Positions 27,288 to 36,511 of a DNA stretch of 64,000 nt are shown here, piece by piece; positions within the stretch are counted from its first letter, which is position 1, and the number at the start of each line of letters is the position of its first letter. The stretch lies in NCBI RefSeq assembly GCF_002860205.1, contig NZ_PGVB01000010.1, forward strand, positions 248,001-312,000, written 5' to 3'. The DNA is from Bacillus sp. T33-2. Its GTDB lineage: Bacteria > Bacillota > Bacilli > Bacillales > Cytobacillaceae. Below the pieces are notes generated by a model. That model ran no database searches, was not told the origin of the DNA, and saw nothing but the letters and a program-made list of their open reading frames with translations. Made by a program: the position numbers and the translations under genes.

Positions 27288-27308
27288 AAACGGCAGTTGC
27301 AGCCGTTT
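27288..27308 (-). terminator. Terminator overlapping the mhqR stop codon
   Basis: On the minus strand AAACGGC, a 7-nt loop and GCCGTTT, then TTCTTTTTTT. The mhqR stop codon is inside the stem. Confidence 0.7.
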
Positions 27309-27747
27309 AGTACTTCCCTACCGACAGTCCAAGCTTTTTAAGTAGTCCAATCGCTGTTTGCTGCTCATCCGGGCTGAGGGATTTCATTATTTCATGGATT
27401 TCATTTTTGTGTTCAGGAAAAATTTCCTCGATGAGGCTTTTTCCTTCAGCTGTGATTTGTCCGTAGGTGACCCGGCGGTCCGTTGGACAGGCAATTCTTG
27501 CCAGTAACCCTTTTTGCTCCAGTTTATCAACGACATAAGTGATGCTTCCGCTTGCGAGGAGGATCTTCCCGCCGATTTGCTGTAATGGCTGGTCACCCTT
27601 ATGGTACAGCAATTCTAATACGGCGAACTCTGTTGGGTTCAAGCCGTTTTTTTGGATTACTTTATTCACCCGTTCATTAACCGCACGGTATGCCCTGGAC
27701 AGGACAATAAATAATTTAAGTGACTGGTTCACTTGTTCATCCTTCAT
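27307..27747 (-). CDS. mhqR: MarR-family regulator, MhqR-like
   Basis: About 146 residues from the ATG at 27747 with AAAGGA 8 nt upstream. Winged-helix MarR features are NPTEFAVLELLYHKGDQPL, the recognition segment SGSITYVVDKLEQKGLL and the wing DRRVTYGQIT. B. subtilis MhqR (YkvE) represses quinone- and catechol-detoxifying genes and lies beside clpE; the same neighbourhood supports orthology, which is not proven. No obvious target gene is adjacent here. Confidence 0.82.
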   Translation of the reverse strand: MKDEQVNQSLKLFIVLSRAYRAVNERVNKVIQKNGLNPTEFAVLELLYHKGDQPLQQIGGKILLASGSITYVVDKLEQKGLLARIACPTDRRVTYGQITAEGKSLIEEIFPEHKNEIHEIMKSLSPDEQQTAIGLLKKLGLSVGKY

Positions 27748-27889
27748 AGACTTCATCCTTTATCAATATTACTTAAATTATAAATCAAACCAGAATTTTA
27801 GCAAACTCCCTGAAACCAACCCAGTATGGAAAATAATGCGTGAACGGACGGGTGATCAGGGTGCGAATGCCATGACCGAAAAAACCAGA

Positions 27890-27917
27890 AAACACCAAAG
27901 CAGGGGCTTTGGTGTTT
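27890..27917. terminator. Terminator after the Gln-rich coat gene
   Basis: A 12-bp perfect stem AAACACCAAAGC/GCTTTGGTGTTT with a 4-nt loop, followed on the minus strand by TCTGGTTTTTT. Confidence 0.85.
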
Positions 27918-27930
27918 CGTTTACTACAGA

Positions 27931-28275
27931 TTATTGCTGAAAGGCCTGAAAACTGCCTTGCTGGCTGTATGCTTGCTGTTGGTAAGCAGGAATGGCGCTC
28001 TGCCGAGAAAGGGATTGCTCCATTTGATTGCAAAGAGCAATGACCTCCTGGCATGACTGGATGGCAGCGCCATGATGCTGTTGCAGGATGTGCTGAATCA
28101 TCATCGCTGCTTGTTGTTCCCGCTGGACAAGCTGTTGTAGCATCCGGGCGTTCTGCTGCTCTTGTTGAATCATTTGCAGGTATTCCTGGTTACTCGCTTG
28201 TGTCTGCTGGATTAATTGCTGTGCGATCTGGCGGCAGCGGTTGATTTGCTGGAGCCCGTCCTGTGCAGTATTCAT
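27931..28275 (-). CDS. Gln-rich spore-coat-like protein
   Basis: 114 residues from the ATG at 28275 with AGGAGG 6 nt upstream. It is strongly enriched in Gln (over 30 per cent), with a helical central stretch (EQQNARMLQQLVQREQQAAM) and a Tyr/Gln/Ser tail. It follows the CotF-like gene by 22 bp on the same strand, so the two form a coat operon. No family name is certain; spore coat is inferred from composition and neighbour. Confidence 0.7.
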   Translation of the reverse strand: MNTAQDGLQQINRCRQIAQQLIQQTQASNQEYLQMIQQEQQNARMLQQLVQREQQAAMMIQHILQQHHGAAIQSCQEVIALCNQMEQSLSRQSAIPAYQQQAYSQQGSFQAFQQ

Positions 28276-28297
28276 ACTATTCCTCCTTAGTACTGTG

Positions 28298-28870
28298 TTA
28301 TATCCTCGATTCAAATCCGAGATTCTCAGGTGAAAATCCATACTGGTTCAAAACATACCGCTGATTGTTGAGAATCGGTACTTGATAATATCCTCTCATA
28401 TTCATGTATTGAAAAACTTCATAAGCCATATCGGCGCTGTTTTTTACTCCCTGCAGCAATGCACTTCTCAATGTCGGATTCGCGCATTCAAGTGAAGCAC
28501 GCAGCTTGAGGCTGGCACCCGCTTTATGGCAATTCAGCATTCCTGAAGCTATATCCCGGTCTGTAATGCGGCCAGATGAAGCCTTCGGAAATGTTTGCTG
28601 GGGATTATCCATGCCATAAATCGGATCTGCCTCCAGGGAAAAATCGTAAACTGTATCGTTTTTATTTGCGGAAGGTGCATCTGCCAATGAAATAAGGAAA
28701 TCATATTCCTTGACCATAAACTCAATCTGGCGGTTAAGCGAATTCCATAATTCTTCTTCCTGCACATGGGGTTGATATAAATGAAACTGGTGCAGCGCAT
28801 TTATCGAATATTCAATTACCTCGTGCAATTCAAGAACTTCATGGGCTCCCAATGTTCGATCGTCCATCAT
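28298..28870 (-). CDS. CotF-family spore coat protein
   Basis: About 190 residues. ATG 28870 is preceded by AGGGGG; an ATG directly after it is an alternative. The sequence (AHEVLELHEVIEYSINAL, then RITDRDIASGMLNCHKAG) matches the ferritin-like CotF domain. CotF-type proteins are assembled into the spore coat by the mother cell. The C-terminus has several Tyr and Gln. Cotranscribed with the Gln-rich gene. Confidence 0.82.
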   Translation of the reverse strand: MMDDRTLGAHEVLELHEVIEYSINALHQFHLYQPHVQEEELWNSLNRQIEFMVKEYDFLISLADAPSANKNDTVYDFSLEADPIYGMDNPQQTFPKASSGRITDRDIASGMLNCHKAGASLKLRASLECANPTLRSALLQGVKNSADMAYEVFQYMNMRGYYQVPILNNQRYVLNQYGFSPENLGFESRI

Positions 28871-29032
28871 TTTTCCCCCTGCAGAATCAGAATCGAATTT
28901 CCCTTCCAACCATTAGAATTTACAAGAGTGCCGCAGGATATCCGGAGAGATTTTTACCATTGTTATATACGCCTTGCCCGTCAAATACCACCAAAAATAC
29001 AATTATCCCTTTCAAAAAGGCAACAATAAAAT

Positions 29033-29057
29033 AAGACCAGGATCAACCTGATCTTTG
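29033..29057 (-). terminator. Terminator after the phosphotransferase gene
   Basis: On the minus strand AAGATCAGG, a 5-nt loop and CCTGGTCTT (one G-T pair), then ATTTTATT. Confidence 0.55.
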
Positions 29058-29068
29058 AATGGAATACT

Positions 29069-30058
29069 TTATAAATTGACAATTGGCTGTTTCCTTCTGA
29101 TTCTTTCGCCTATTTCGGAAAGCAATGCAGTGATCCTTTCGTTTCTGTCTGACGGGGCAATCTTTTTGTGGAACACAGCGTAAAGAAGGATATCCCGAAG
29201 CTTTAAAAACAATGGCATATGTTCTTTCCAGCCTGCCGGCAGGCTGTTTGCCTTCTCATAGCCTGCAGCAAAGGCAGTGATGAACTTCGCTGCGAAACGG
29301 TCTCGTTGGGCCTGCTGGTCTGCTGGAATCTTATGCATGACTGAATAATAAAGCGGGATGGCTATATCAGAAGTAAACCAATGATAGCTGCAATCATCAA
29401 AATCAAAAACATTGACGGTTTCCCCGTCAAAAAAGAAATTCCCTGAATGGACATCCGTATGGACCAGGCCGAAAGTGTCCTTATTAACAGGCAAAATTTG
29501 AAGCTGCCCGAGCAATTCAACTGTATGCTGCACTAGCAATCCATCTTCCGCCGGGAAGTAATGTTCTATATTCAATAAATCATCTTCATCCCAACGCGGC
29601 CTTGCTTTGATGTCTTCAGGAACGGTGTATTTTTTTGTGGCAGCGTGCATTTGCCCGAGCGTTCTTCCCCATGTATGGAATAGATGCTCATTAAATATGT
29701 GTGAATGAATTTTTACAGGTTCACCGACAGCTTTTGAAAATAAGCAGCCATAGAAAAATGAACCGTCTTCAGCCGGCAATTCCTCCAACGTTTTATGGTT
29801 TATAGATTGAAAAACCTGGGGTACGGAGATGTTTTCATTGCGGAGAAAACCGATCCAATCCAGTTCGGCTGCAATTTCCTCCCCGGTACGGTGCGAGCTG
29901 TGGGTAATACGCAAAATATAGGGTTCGCTCTTTTTCTTTACTTCAAAAACGTAATTTTCAAAATCACCTAGTTTTTTTGTATCCGCCTCGAGCTGATACA
30001 GCTCTAAAAAACGTCCCAAAAGCCTGTCGGTAAATAATACTTCAACTGCTTTTTCCAC
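29069..30058 (-). CDS. APH-type phosphotransferase
   Basis: About 329 residues, aminoglycoside-phosphotransferase/choline-kinase fold. The catalytic loop is VHTDVHSGNFFFD (HxDxxxxN) and the metal motif NVFDFDDCSYHW. The GTG at 30058 has GGAGGAGGGG 6 nt upstream and is preferred. Related Bacillus proteins phosphorylate small metabolites or are uncharacterised; sequence does not tell the substrate, and antibiotic resistance should not be assumed. Monocistronic, divergent from the MFS gene. Confidence 0.85.
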   Translation of the reverse strand: MEKAVEVLFTDRLLGRFLELYQLEADTKKLGDFENYVFEVKKKSEPYILRITHSSHRTGEEIAAELDWIGFLRNENISVPQVFQSINHKTLEELPAEDGSFFYGCLFSKAVGEPVKIHSHIFNEHLFHTWGRTLGQMHAATKKYTVPEDIKARPRWDEDDLLNIEHYFPAEDGLLVQHTVELLGQLQILPVNKDTFGLVHTDVHSGNFFFDGETVNVFDFDDCSYHWFTSDIAIPLYYSVMHKIPADQQAQRDRFAAKFITAFAAGYEKANSLPAGWKEHMPLFLKLRDILLYAVFHKKIAPSDRNERITALLSEIGERIRRKQPIVNL

Positions 30059-30194
30059 ATTAACCCCTCCTCCAATAACCAAATTATATACTAAATGCGT
30101 GAAACTATTGGAATACCATTTAAAATGCAAACAAAGTTAGGTAGAATTATTTTTATCAAATAAATTTCATATTTTAATAATTAAGGAGTCAATC

Positions 30195-31424
30195 ATGTCC
30201 CAGACAGCAGCTGCAGCAACAGTCTTTCCAAAAGAACTGCAGACAACAACATATAAAATCCTGTTCATCATAGGGTTTTGCCACCTATTGAATGATTCAA
30301 TCCAGGCTGTGATCCCGGCAATGTTTCCAGTCCTGGAAAAATCAATGGGGCTCACCTTCACCCAGCTTGGCCTGATCTCATTTTCATTAAATATCGTATC
30401 ATCCATCATGCAGCCCCTGATTGGAATGGCTGCAGATAAAAAGCCGATGCCCTACGCATTGCCTGTTGGCCTTGCCTCCACATTGCTCGGTGTACTTGGT
30501 CTGGCATTTGCGTCCAGCTTTAGCCTGGTGATTTTATCTGTATTATTTATCGGGCTTGGCTCGGCAGTTTTCCACCCTGAGGGCTCCCGGGTTGCTTACA
30601 TGGCAGCTGGTGCACGGCGCGGTCTTGCCCAGTCAATCTATCAGGTCGGCGGCAATTCCGGGCAGGCACTTGCTCCGCTCATCACCGCGGTAGTCCTCGT
30701 CCCATTTGGCCAAAGGGGCGCAGCCTGGTTTACGATTGTGGCAGCCGCAGCGGTTGGCCTCCTGATCTACATCGCCAATTGGTATTCAAGCAAGCTTGAT
30801 GCCCAGAAGGGTGCTTTGTCCAAAAGAGCTGATTGCACTGGTCCGAGGAAAATTTCAAAAGCAGTCAAGACTGCTCTGGTCTTGGTCCTGTTTTTGATTT
30901 TTGCCCGGTCCTGGTATATTTCCGGCATCACAAACTTTTATTCTTTTTATGCGATCGACAAATATGGTTTGTCCATAAAAGAAGCTCAGCTGTTCTTGTT
31001 TGCTTTTCTTGTGACCGGCGCGGTCGGTACCTTTTTTGGCGGGCCGCTCGCCGACAGGTTCGGAAAGAAAAACATTATTCTTATTTCGATGATAGGGACG
31101 TTGCCGCTTTCTGCAGCCATCCCGTTCATGCCTCCTGCCATTGCGTTTGTTTTCCTGGCTGTCAGCGGTTTACTCTTAATGTCAAGTTTTTCTGTCACCG
31201 TCGTGTACGCCCAGGAGCTGGTACCCGGAAAGATCGGGACAATGGCGGGGTTGACTGTCGGACTCGCTTTTGGAATGGGTGCACTCGGATCAATCGGGCT
31301 TGGTTACCTTGCTGACTTGATCGGCCTGCCGACGACAATCATTTTAACCGGCTTCCTCCCAGTTCTTGGGCTAACCACATTATTTCTGCCTGCTGACGAA
31401 ACGCTGGCAGAATGGAATAAATAA
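30195..31424 (+). CDS. MFS transporter, fosmidomycin-resistance (Fsr) type
   Basis: 409 residues, 12 TM helices. The start (ILFIIGFCHLLNDSIQAVIP) and the A-type motif after helix 2 (GMAADKKPMP) plus FGGPLADRFGKKN in the middle match the Fsr subgroup of the major facilitator superfamily. Start ATG 30195 follows AAGGAG. Substrate unknown; Fsr homologues export fosmidomycin-like phosphonates but in most species the native cargo is not known. Confidence 0.85.
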   Translation: MSQTAAAATVFPKELQTTTYKILFIIGFCHLLNDSIQAVIPAMFPVLEKSMGLTFTQLGLISFSLNIVSSIMQPLIGMAADKKPMPYALPVGLASTLLGVLGLAFASSFSLVILSVLFIGLGSAVFHPEGSRVAYMAAGARRGLAQSIYQVGGNSGQALAPLITAVVLVPFGQRGAAWFTIVAAAAVGLLIYIANWYSSKLDAQKGALSKRADCTGPRKISKAVKTALVLVLFLIFARSWYISGITNFYSFYAIDKYGLSIKEAQLFLFAFLVTGAVGTFFGGPLADRFGKKNIILISMIGTLPLSAAIPFMPPAIAFVFLAVSGLLLMSSFSVTVVYAQELVPGKIGTMAGLTVGLAFGMGALGSIGLGYLADLIGLPTTIILTGFLPVLGLTTLFLPADETLAEWNK

Positions 31425-31537
31425 TCCTTTTCATATATTATTGGAGCCCACTGCCTGTGCGGTTCGTATTTTCCACGTTTAAACCATTCATATCAGGGCA
31501 TATAAAAACTGGATAACGGACAGGAGGGAGACACCGC

Positions 31538-31735
31538 ATGGCAAAATTTCAAGTCATTTACTTTTTTGAAAAGGACTTTTCAGTTTCAAGACTGGTTGAG
31601 GTTGAAACAGTTTCAGAGGTAATCCAGAATGTGAAAGATCAGGATGGCATGATTGAATTCACGGATTCGGAGGACACCTTTCACCGGTTTCATCTTGATA
31701 ACATCAAACTTGTTTCAATTAAGACTGACAACTAG
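31538..31735 (+). CDS. Small protein of unknown function
   Basis: 65 residues from the ATG at 31538 after AGGAGGGAG. Compact alternation of charged and hydrophobic residues (MAKFQVIYFFEKDFSVSR) suggests a small folded protein; no motif. Followed by a perfect terminator. Not recognised. Confidence 0.7.
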   Translation: MAKFQVIYFFEKDFSVSRLVEVETVSEVIQNVKDQDGMIEFTDSEDTFHRFHLDNIKLVSIKTDN

Positions 31736-31743
31736 ACATTAAA

Positions 31744-31770
31744 AAATGGAGGCTGACCGCGCCTCCATTT
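31744..31770 (+). terminator. Terminator after the 65-residue gene
   Basis: AAATGGAGGC, a 7-nt loop and GCCTCCATTT followed by ATTTTTTATTT. It also lies at the 3' end of the converging hemerythrin gene. Confidence 0.85.
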
Positions 31771-32297
31771 ATTTTTTATTTATTTTTTCAAAAAGCTCCT
31801 GCTTTTCTGTATCCGTAAGCACTCTCTCAGCCATTGGGAACAGGACATTTTCTTCTTTTGCGAAGTGTTCTGTCAATGTATAATAAGCTCTCTTGACCAG
31901 CGCTGCATCATCTGACATTTTTTCTGCAGGATATTCTTCCAGACCGTTTTTTGTATTTTGAAGGAATGTGCCGATCAACATTTTACCTGGTCATGCTCAT
32001 ATTCCATCACTGCGATAGGCCCTGATTCCCTGCCAATATATGATGCCATCATTTCAAACAGGACTCCTTCCTCGCGCTCTGAATGAGGTTCAAGATCGGA
32101 AAGGAATTTCTCCACTGCCGGGGGGAGCCTTTTAAAGCTTTCCCTGTCATCATTCAATTCAACTTTCACAACAGCTCCAATAGTTCCTCCAGCATCGCCT
32201 GCAACGGTGGATGCTCTTCCCTCAGCTGTCTCAGCTCTTCACTAAGTTCTATTTGGCCATTGCCAGCAAACGCACTCATACAACCTTCCATCACCAT
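31769..32297 (-). pseudogene. Hemerythrin-domain protein split by two frameshifts
   Basis: Read together, three consecutive minus-strand frames make one hemerythrin-type protein. Piece 1 (32297 or 32291 to 32169) has the first helix with REEHPPLQ. Piece 2 (32169-31975) has PHSEREEGVLFEMM and IAVMEYEHDQVK. Piece 3 (31981-31769) has ILTEHF-like TEHFAKEENVLFPMAE. These supply the His/Glu diiron ligands. Both breaks are single missing bases: near 32171-32168 (TTGTGA) and near 31985-31982 (run of A). AAAGGAG precedes the start. Either a recent pseudogene, sequencing deletions, or three coupled ORFs (GTGA-type overlaps); pseudogene or sequencing error is most likely. Confidence 0.7.
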
Positions 32298-32503
32298 GTC
32301 TCCTTTGCTTTGGTCTGGTTAAAGTATAAAAAAATTTCTGGTGTAGGGTTGTGACTGGCATCACTTATCCTGTTGGAATGAACAAAATGTGAAAAAATTT
32401 TGTCAACAACCGGATTATTTCCGAAAAATTTTCAAAACTTTACTGTAATTATCCTTAAACATTCATATAATTAAATTAAATAGACGAAAGGGAGGGTATA
32501 TGG

Positions 32504-32839
32504 TTGCAAAATCAAAATTACCGCGATTTTTATCAAAAGGCTCTTATTCCGATTGGCAGTAATGATCAGCAAAGCCTCGATGACTCCCGTTTAGCGCAGG
32601 GTCTCACCCACTGGCTTATTGCCCTTGAAGGCCATGCGGTTAAAGAATCTGATTTATACAGGTGGAAAGTATCTGTGTTCCAGGCAGACTGTGACGGAAT
32701 TTTCAATGCCAATTCACCTTTTTATTCTTCTCCACTGTTTGATGTCTTCCAGGACGCTTACGAAACCTCCAGAGATATAGAGTCAGTAATTAAAAACGAT
32801 CAGCTGTACTCCGTTTATGTAGAAGAAAAAATCAGCTGA
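32504..32839 (+). CDS. Hypothetical protein
   Basis: 111 residues from the TTG at 32504; GGGAGGG lies about 8 nt upstream. Soluble and acidic, aromatic-rich (DLYRWKVSVFQADCDG), no motif seen. It stands alone before a bidirectional terminator. Not recognised. Confidence 0.6.
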   Translation: MQNQNYRDFYQKALIPIGSNDQQSLDDSRLAQGLTHWLIALEGHAVKESDLYRWKVSVFQADCDGIFNANSPFYSSPLFDVFQDAYETSRDIESVIKNDQLYSVYVEEKIS

Positions 32840-32971
32840 CACCCCTTATGTAACTTCACTGCTGCTTTTCCTTTCTTTTTGAATTCCTATGTGAAAAAAC
32901 GTACATATATTTTTTATATGGATTATTAGTTGATTTTTAAATCAGGTCAGCTTTTTTATAATGTAAAATAA

Positions 32972-33010
32972 AAAAATGCACTGGCGCTACTCATCCGCCA
33001 GTGCATTTTT
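32972..33010. terminator. Bidirectional terminator before fixX
   Basis: AAAAATGCACTGGCG pairs exactly with CGCCAGTGCATTTTT around a 9-nt loop, with A or T runs on both sides; closes the fix operon and the gene at 32504. Confidence 0.9.
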
Positions 33011-33298
33011 TTATGCGAGCCTGAACACGATCCCGTGGCCGCCTTTTGGATATTCCCATTTGATGTTTTGATACGGGCAGCCGATCCGGCAGCTTCCGCA
33101 CTCATGGCAGCCCTCGTATCCCACCTGCATCCTAGTGCCTTCCCACTTGTAGACCTCGGCAGGGCAAAACACAGTACAAATTTTATCCGGGCACTGTGTC
33201 ATGCAAATATCATGGTCCATTACAGTGAGATGGGATTGCGTGTCACACTTAAACCGGATCAAATACTGTTTTTCCTCAATTGTCTTTGTTGACATCAT
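33011..33298 (-). CDS. fixX: Ferredoxin-like protein FixX
   Basis: 95 residues. Cysteine motifs CPDKICTVFCP and CHECGSCRIGCP suggest Fe-S cluster binding typical of FixX. FixX accepts electrons in the FixABCX complex. Its ATG overlaps the fixC stop (ATGA). Last gene of the operon, with a terminator right after it. Confidence 0.93.
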   Translation of the reverse strand: MMSTKTIEEKQYLIRFKCDTQSHLTVMDHDICMTQCPDKICTVFCPAEVYKWEGTRMQVGYEGCHECGSCRIGCPYQNIKWEYPKGGHGIVFRLA

Positions 33299-34590
33299 TT
33301 CACCGCCTTCCAGGCTCGATAAATGTCTTGCAGCACCTTGATGGTGCCTCTTTCACCTGTCACACTGCGCATGATTTCCTTCTGTTTATCCCGCTTGGGT
33401 GTCCCGTCAACGGTGAAGAACTTGCTCGCTGCCCGGTTCATCATTGGAATATAATCATTGAAGTATTGAGGGTATTTCTCAAAAGTATGGGCCGCATCCT
33501 TGTATTTTTCCAGGTCTTTAATAATGAAGCTGCCATATAATGCTTCTTTATATCGGTTCAGGCTGGATTCGCTGAAATCTCCTTCTGCTTTCGCCCCTGT
33601 GATCGCTTCGGCAGCCATCATTCCTGAAGCCATCGCCATATTGGAGCCTTCCCTGTGGATGGCATTGACCAGCTGGGCGGCGTCTCCGACGACAACCACC
33701 CCGTTTCCGGCTACCTTCGGAACTGAGTGGAAGCCGCCTTCAGGGATTAAGTGGGCCAAATATTCCGCAGATTCCCCTCCAACAAGAAACGGCTTCACCA
33801 TCGGATGATTTTTTAAATAATCCAGCAGGTCGTATGGCTTTAATTTTGCTTTGATCATGCTTGATAGAGTCGTGCCTACCCCAATATTCAGGCTTTCCTT
33901 ATTGGTGTAAAGGAATGCTGTCCCCAGATTTCCTTTTGTAGAGTCCCCGAAAATTTCAATGGTACATCCCTGGTTTTCCTCCAGGTTAAACCGGTCATTA
34001 ATCTTATCCTTCGGAAGATTGATGACTTCCATCACGGTAAGGGCTACCTCGTCAGGCCTGAACTCTCGGTGGAAGCCAAGCTGCTTTCCAAGCAGGGAGT
34101 TTACACCGTCAGCGAGTACAACGACATCGGCAAAAACATCGCCATCAGGACGGTCTGTCCGGACTCCAACAACCTTCCCATTCTCAACAAGGCATTCAGT
34201 TACAACAGTTTCATTGATCAACAGAGCTCCGGCCTCAACCGCTTTCTGGGCAAACCACTGGTCAAAGTGGGCTCTCAGCACTGTAAAATTATTATATGGT
34301 TCTTTGCCCCATTCGAGACCTTTATATCCAAACTGGACTACAGACTCTCTGTCCATCATCCAGAAACGCTGTTCAACCACCGGACGTTCAAGAGGAGCAT
34401 CCTTCCAGAATTCAGGAATCAGGTCTTCCATCTGTTTTCGGTACAGAACCCCGCCCATGACATTTTTGCTTCCCGGATATTCCCCCCGTTCAATCAACAG
34501 GACATTCAGGCCGTTTTTAGCACACACATAGGCACAGGATGTTCCCGCCGGCCCCGCCCCGACGACAATTACATCAAATTTTTCAGGCAT
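33295..34590 (-). CDS. fixC: FixC flavoprotein-quinone oxidoreductase
   Basis: 431 residues. The FAD-binding GAGPAGTSCAYVCAKNG motif is at the N-terminus, and GDAAQLVNAIHREGSNMAMASG is in the C-terminal half. FixC belongs to the ETF-quinone oxidoreductase family and passes electrons to quinone in the bifurcating complex. The start overlaps the fixB 3' end by 8 nt, and its stop overlaps fixX, so the three are translationally coupled. Membrane-peripheral. Confidence 0.95.
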   Translation of the reverse strand: MPEKFDVIVVGAGPAGTSCAYVCAKNGLNVLLIERGEYPGSKNVMGGVLYRKQMEDLIPEFWKDAPLERPVVEQRFWMMDRESVVQFGYKGLEWGKEPYNNFTVLRAHFDQWFAQKAVEAGALLINETVVTECLVENGKVVGVRTDRPDGDVFADVVVLADGVNSLLGKQLGFHREFRPDEVALTVMEVINLPKDKINDRFNLEENQGCTIEIFGDSTKGNLGTAFLYTNKESLNIGVGTTLSSMIKAKLKPYDLLDYLKNHPMVKPFLVGGESAEYLAHLIPEGGFHSVPKVAGNGVVVVGDAAQLVNAIHREGSNMAMASGMMAAEAITGAKAEGDFSESSLNRYKEALYGSFIIKDLEKYKDAAHTFEKYPQYFNDYIPMMNRAASKFFTVDGTPKRDKQKEIMRSVTGERGTIKVLQDIYRAWKAVK

Positions 34591-35608
34591 AAGTGACTTC
34601 CCCGCCCTTCTCTTCGCTCAGCTCTTTAAACTGCTGAATCAATTTTGGCACGATTTCCATGGCGTCCCCTACAATTCCATATGTGGCAACGTCAAATATC
34701 GGCGCTTCTGGATCTTTATTGATCGCGATGATCAGCTCGGAGTTTTTCATCCCTACTACATGCTGAATCGCTCCGGAAATTCCAATAGCAAAATATATTT
34801 TCGGGGTGACGGTTTCACCAGTCTGGCCTACTTGTTGTTCATGCGGGAGCCATCCAGCCTCAACAACATCCCTTGTTCCTCCGACACTTGCCCCGATAGT
34901 CTCAGCCAGCTCATGAATCAGCTGGAAACCGTTGATATCCCCAAGGCCCTTGCCACCTGCAACAATGACATGGGCCTCTGCAAGACTAGTTTTTTTTGTT
35001 ACTTCCTTCACAATTTTAAGTACTTTTGTGCGCATGTCCTCCTCACGGAGATTGAGCTCTTCATCGATGATTTTGCCCACCCTGCCCTCGTCGGGATCAA
35101 GGGCCCTCATAACCTTCGGCCGCACGGTGGCCATCTGCGGGCGGTGCTTCTTGCAAAGGATGGTAGCCATTATATTGCCGCCGAACGCCGGCCGGCTTGC
35201 CTCCAGCAGCCTCTTGTCGATATCTACATCAAGCATTGTCGTATCCGCAGTCAATCCGGTGCTTAAATCGGTAGCCACAGCACTCGCGAGATCTTTACCA
35301 TTAGGAGTCGCGCCGTACAGAAAAATTTCCGGTTTATACTTTTCCGCAAGCTCGACAACCCCTTTCATAAACGATTCGGTCCGGTAATTTTTTAGCACGG
35401 GATGGTCTATCACATAGACTTCGTCTGCTCCGGCATAGATGACATCACTGGCAAGCAGCTTGACACCCTCACCCAGCAGCACACCGGCAAGCGGAACCTC
35501 CAGCTTGTCGGCCAGCTTTCTGCCTGCGCCAAGGAGCTCCAGAGAAACTCCTTCGATTTTTCCCTCATTCACCTCAATGAACACCCATACTCCCCGGTTT
35601 TCGCTCAT
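34583..35608 (-). CDS. fixB: FixB / electron-transfer flavoprotein alpha
   Basis: 341 residues, ETF alpha fold. The FAD-binding C-terminal half has GGTRDVVEAGWLPHEQQVGQTG and KIYFAIGISGAIQH, typical of ETF alpha. It partners with FixA to bind FAD. Start ATG 35608 has GGGGGATTG upstream. Twenty-seven bases separate it from fixA. Confidence 0.95.
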   Translation of the reverse strand: MSENRGVWVFIEVNEGKIEGVSLELLGAGRKLADKLEVPLAGVLLGEGVKLLASDVIYAGADEVYVIDHPVLKNYRTESFMKGVVELAEKYKPEIFLYGATPNGKDLASAVATDLSTGLTADTTMLDVDIDKRLLEASRPAFGGNIMATILCKKHRPQMATVRPKVMRALDPDEGRVGKIIDEELNLREEDMRTKVLKIVKEVTKKTSLAEAHVIVAGGKGLGDINGFQLIHELAETIGASVGGTRDVVEAGWLPHEQQVGQTGETVTPKIYFAIGISGAIQHVVGMKNSELIIAINKDPEAPIFDVATYGIVGDAMEIVPKLIQQFKELSEEKGGEVTYA

Positions 35609-35635
35609 CCGGCAATCCCCCCTCTTTCCCTCGCT

Positions 35636-36463
35636 TTAAGAATTCGTCCTTGCGAAATTAAACAGATCTTTTTGCTCCATTAAAATGCTGAGCAGCTGCT
35701 CTACTTGTTGATCAGAAGTTCCTTCAAGCTTCTTGCCGCCCTCAGGCCTTGGAGGTGAAAACATTTTCCCTACGATGGTCGGTGATCCCTTGAGCCCCAG
35801 CTGGGTCCGGTCCACGTCTTCAAGGTCATTCACAGACCAGATGACAGGCTCATAGCGGGCGGCCTGTATCATGTTTGGAAGCGGTGCATATTCAATATCA
35901 TTGATTTCTTTTTCAACTGTCAGCAGGCAGGGGAGTTCAGCCTGGATCAATTCGTAGCCGTTGATCTGTTTCCTCTTTATCAAAACCGATTTTTCAGTCT
36001 GGTTCACCTCGGAAACTTCGATCACGTTGGTGACAGGCGGGATATCGAGCCGCCTTGCAATGCCAGGTCCTACCTGGCCGGTATCACCATCAATCGCATG
36101 TTTGCCGCAGATGATTAAATCTACAGGCTCCTCCTTCGAAATTTTTTCAAGTGCCTTTGACAAAGCATAGCTTGTGGCCAGGGTATCGGCCCCCGCAAAA
36201 GCACGGTCTGAGATGAGGTAACCCCGGTCAGCGCCAATTTCAACACTTTTCTTGATCACTGCCACAGCCTGTGGAGGCCCCATGGATAATACAGAAATGG
36301 TGCCCCCTGTGATTTTCTTGATTTTGACGGCTTCCTGCACGGCATGGGCGTCATACGGATTCAATATTGCGGGAGCGCTGCGCCTGTCCAGGGTGTTTGT
36401 TTTCGGATTGATTTTGATGATTTTCGTGTCAGGCACTTGTTTGACACAAACTACTATGTGCAT
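35636..36463 (-). CDS. fixA: FixA / electron-transfer flavoprotein beta
   Basis: 275 residues, ETF beta fold, with VVCVKQVPDTKI at the N-terminus and GKHAIDGDTGQVGPGIARRLD in the middle. It takes electrons from NADH or an acyl-CoA donor in this family; the Fix type uses NADH and bifurcates to ferredoxin and quinone. First gene of fixABCX. Start ATG 36463 follows AGGAGGGG. A cre-like site lies 35 bp upstream, so carbon catabolite repression is likely. Confidence 0.95.
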   Translation of the reverse strand: MHIVVCVKQVPDTKIIKINPKTNTLDRRSAPAILNPYDAHAVQEAVKIKKITGGTISVLSMGPPQAVAVIKKSVEIGADRGYLISDRAFAGADTLATSYALSKALEKISKEEPVDLIICGKHAIDGDTGQVGPGIARRLDIPPVTNVIEVSEVNQTEKSVLIKRKQINGYELIQAELPCLLTVEKEINDIEYAPLPNMIQAARYEPVIWSVNDLEDVDRTQLGLKGSPTIVGKMFSPPRPEGGKKLEGTSDQQVEQLLSILMEQKDLFNFARTNS

Positions 36464-36497
36464 AACCCATTTCCCCTCCTATATGGAAAAATAAAAA

Positions 36498-36511
36498 TTA
36501 AAGCGTTTACA
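36498..36511. promoter_or_regulatory. cre-like site in the fixA promoter region
   Basis: TTAAAGCGTTTACA fits TGWAARCGYTWWCW except for the second base. It lies 35 bp from the fixA start codon, a position suited to CcpA repression. Confidence 0.6.

Noticed and set aside
27757-27790. Possible MhqR operator upstream of mhqR
   Set aside because: Only a loose AT-rich symmetry was seen, not the known MhqR inverted repeat.
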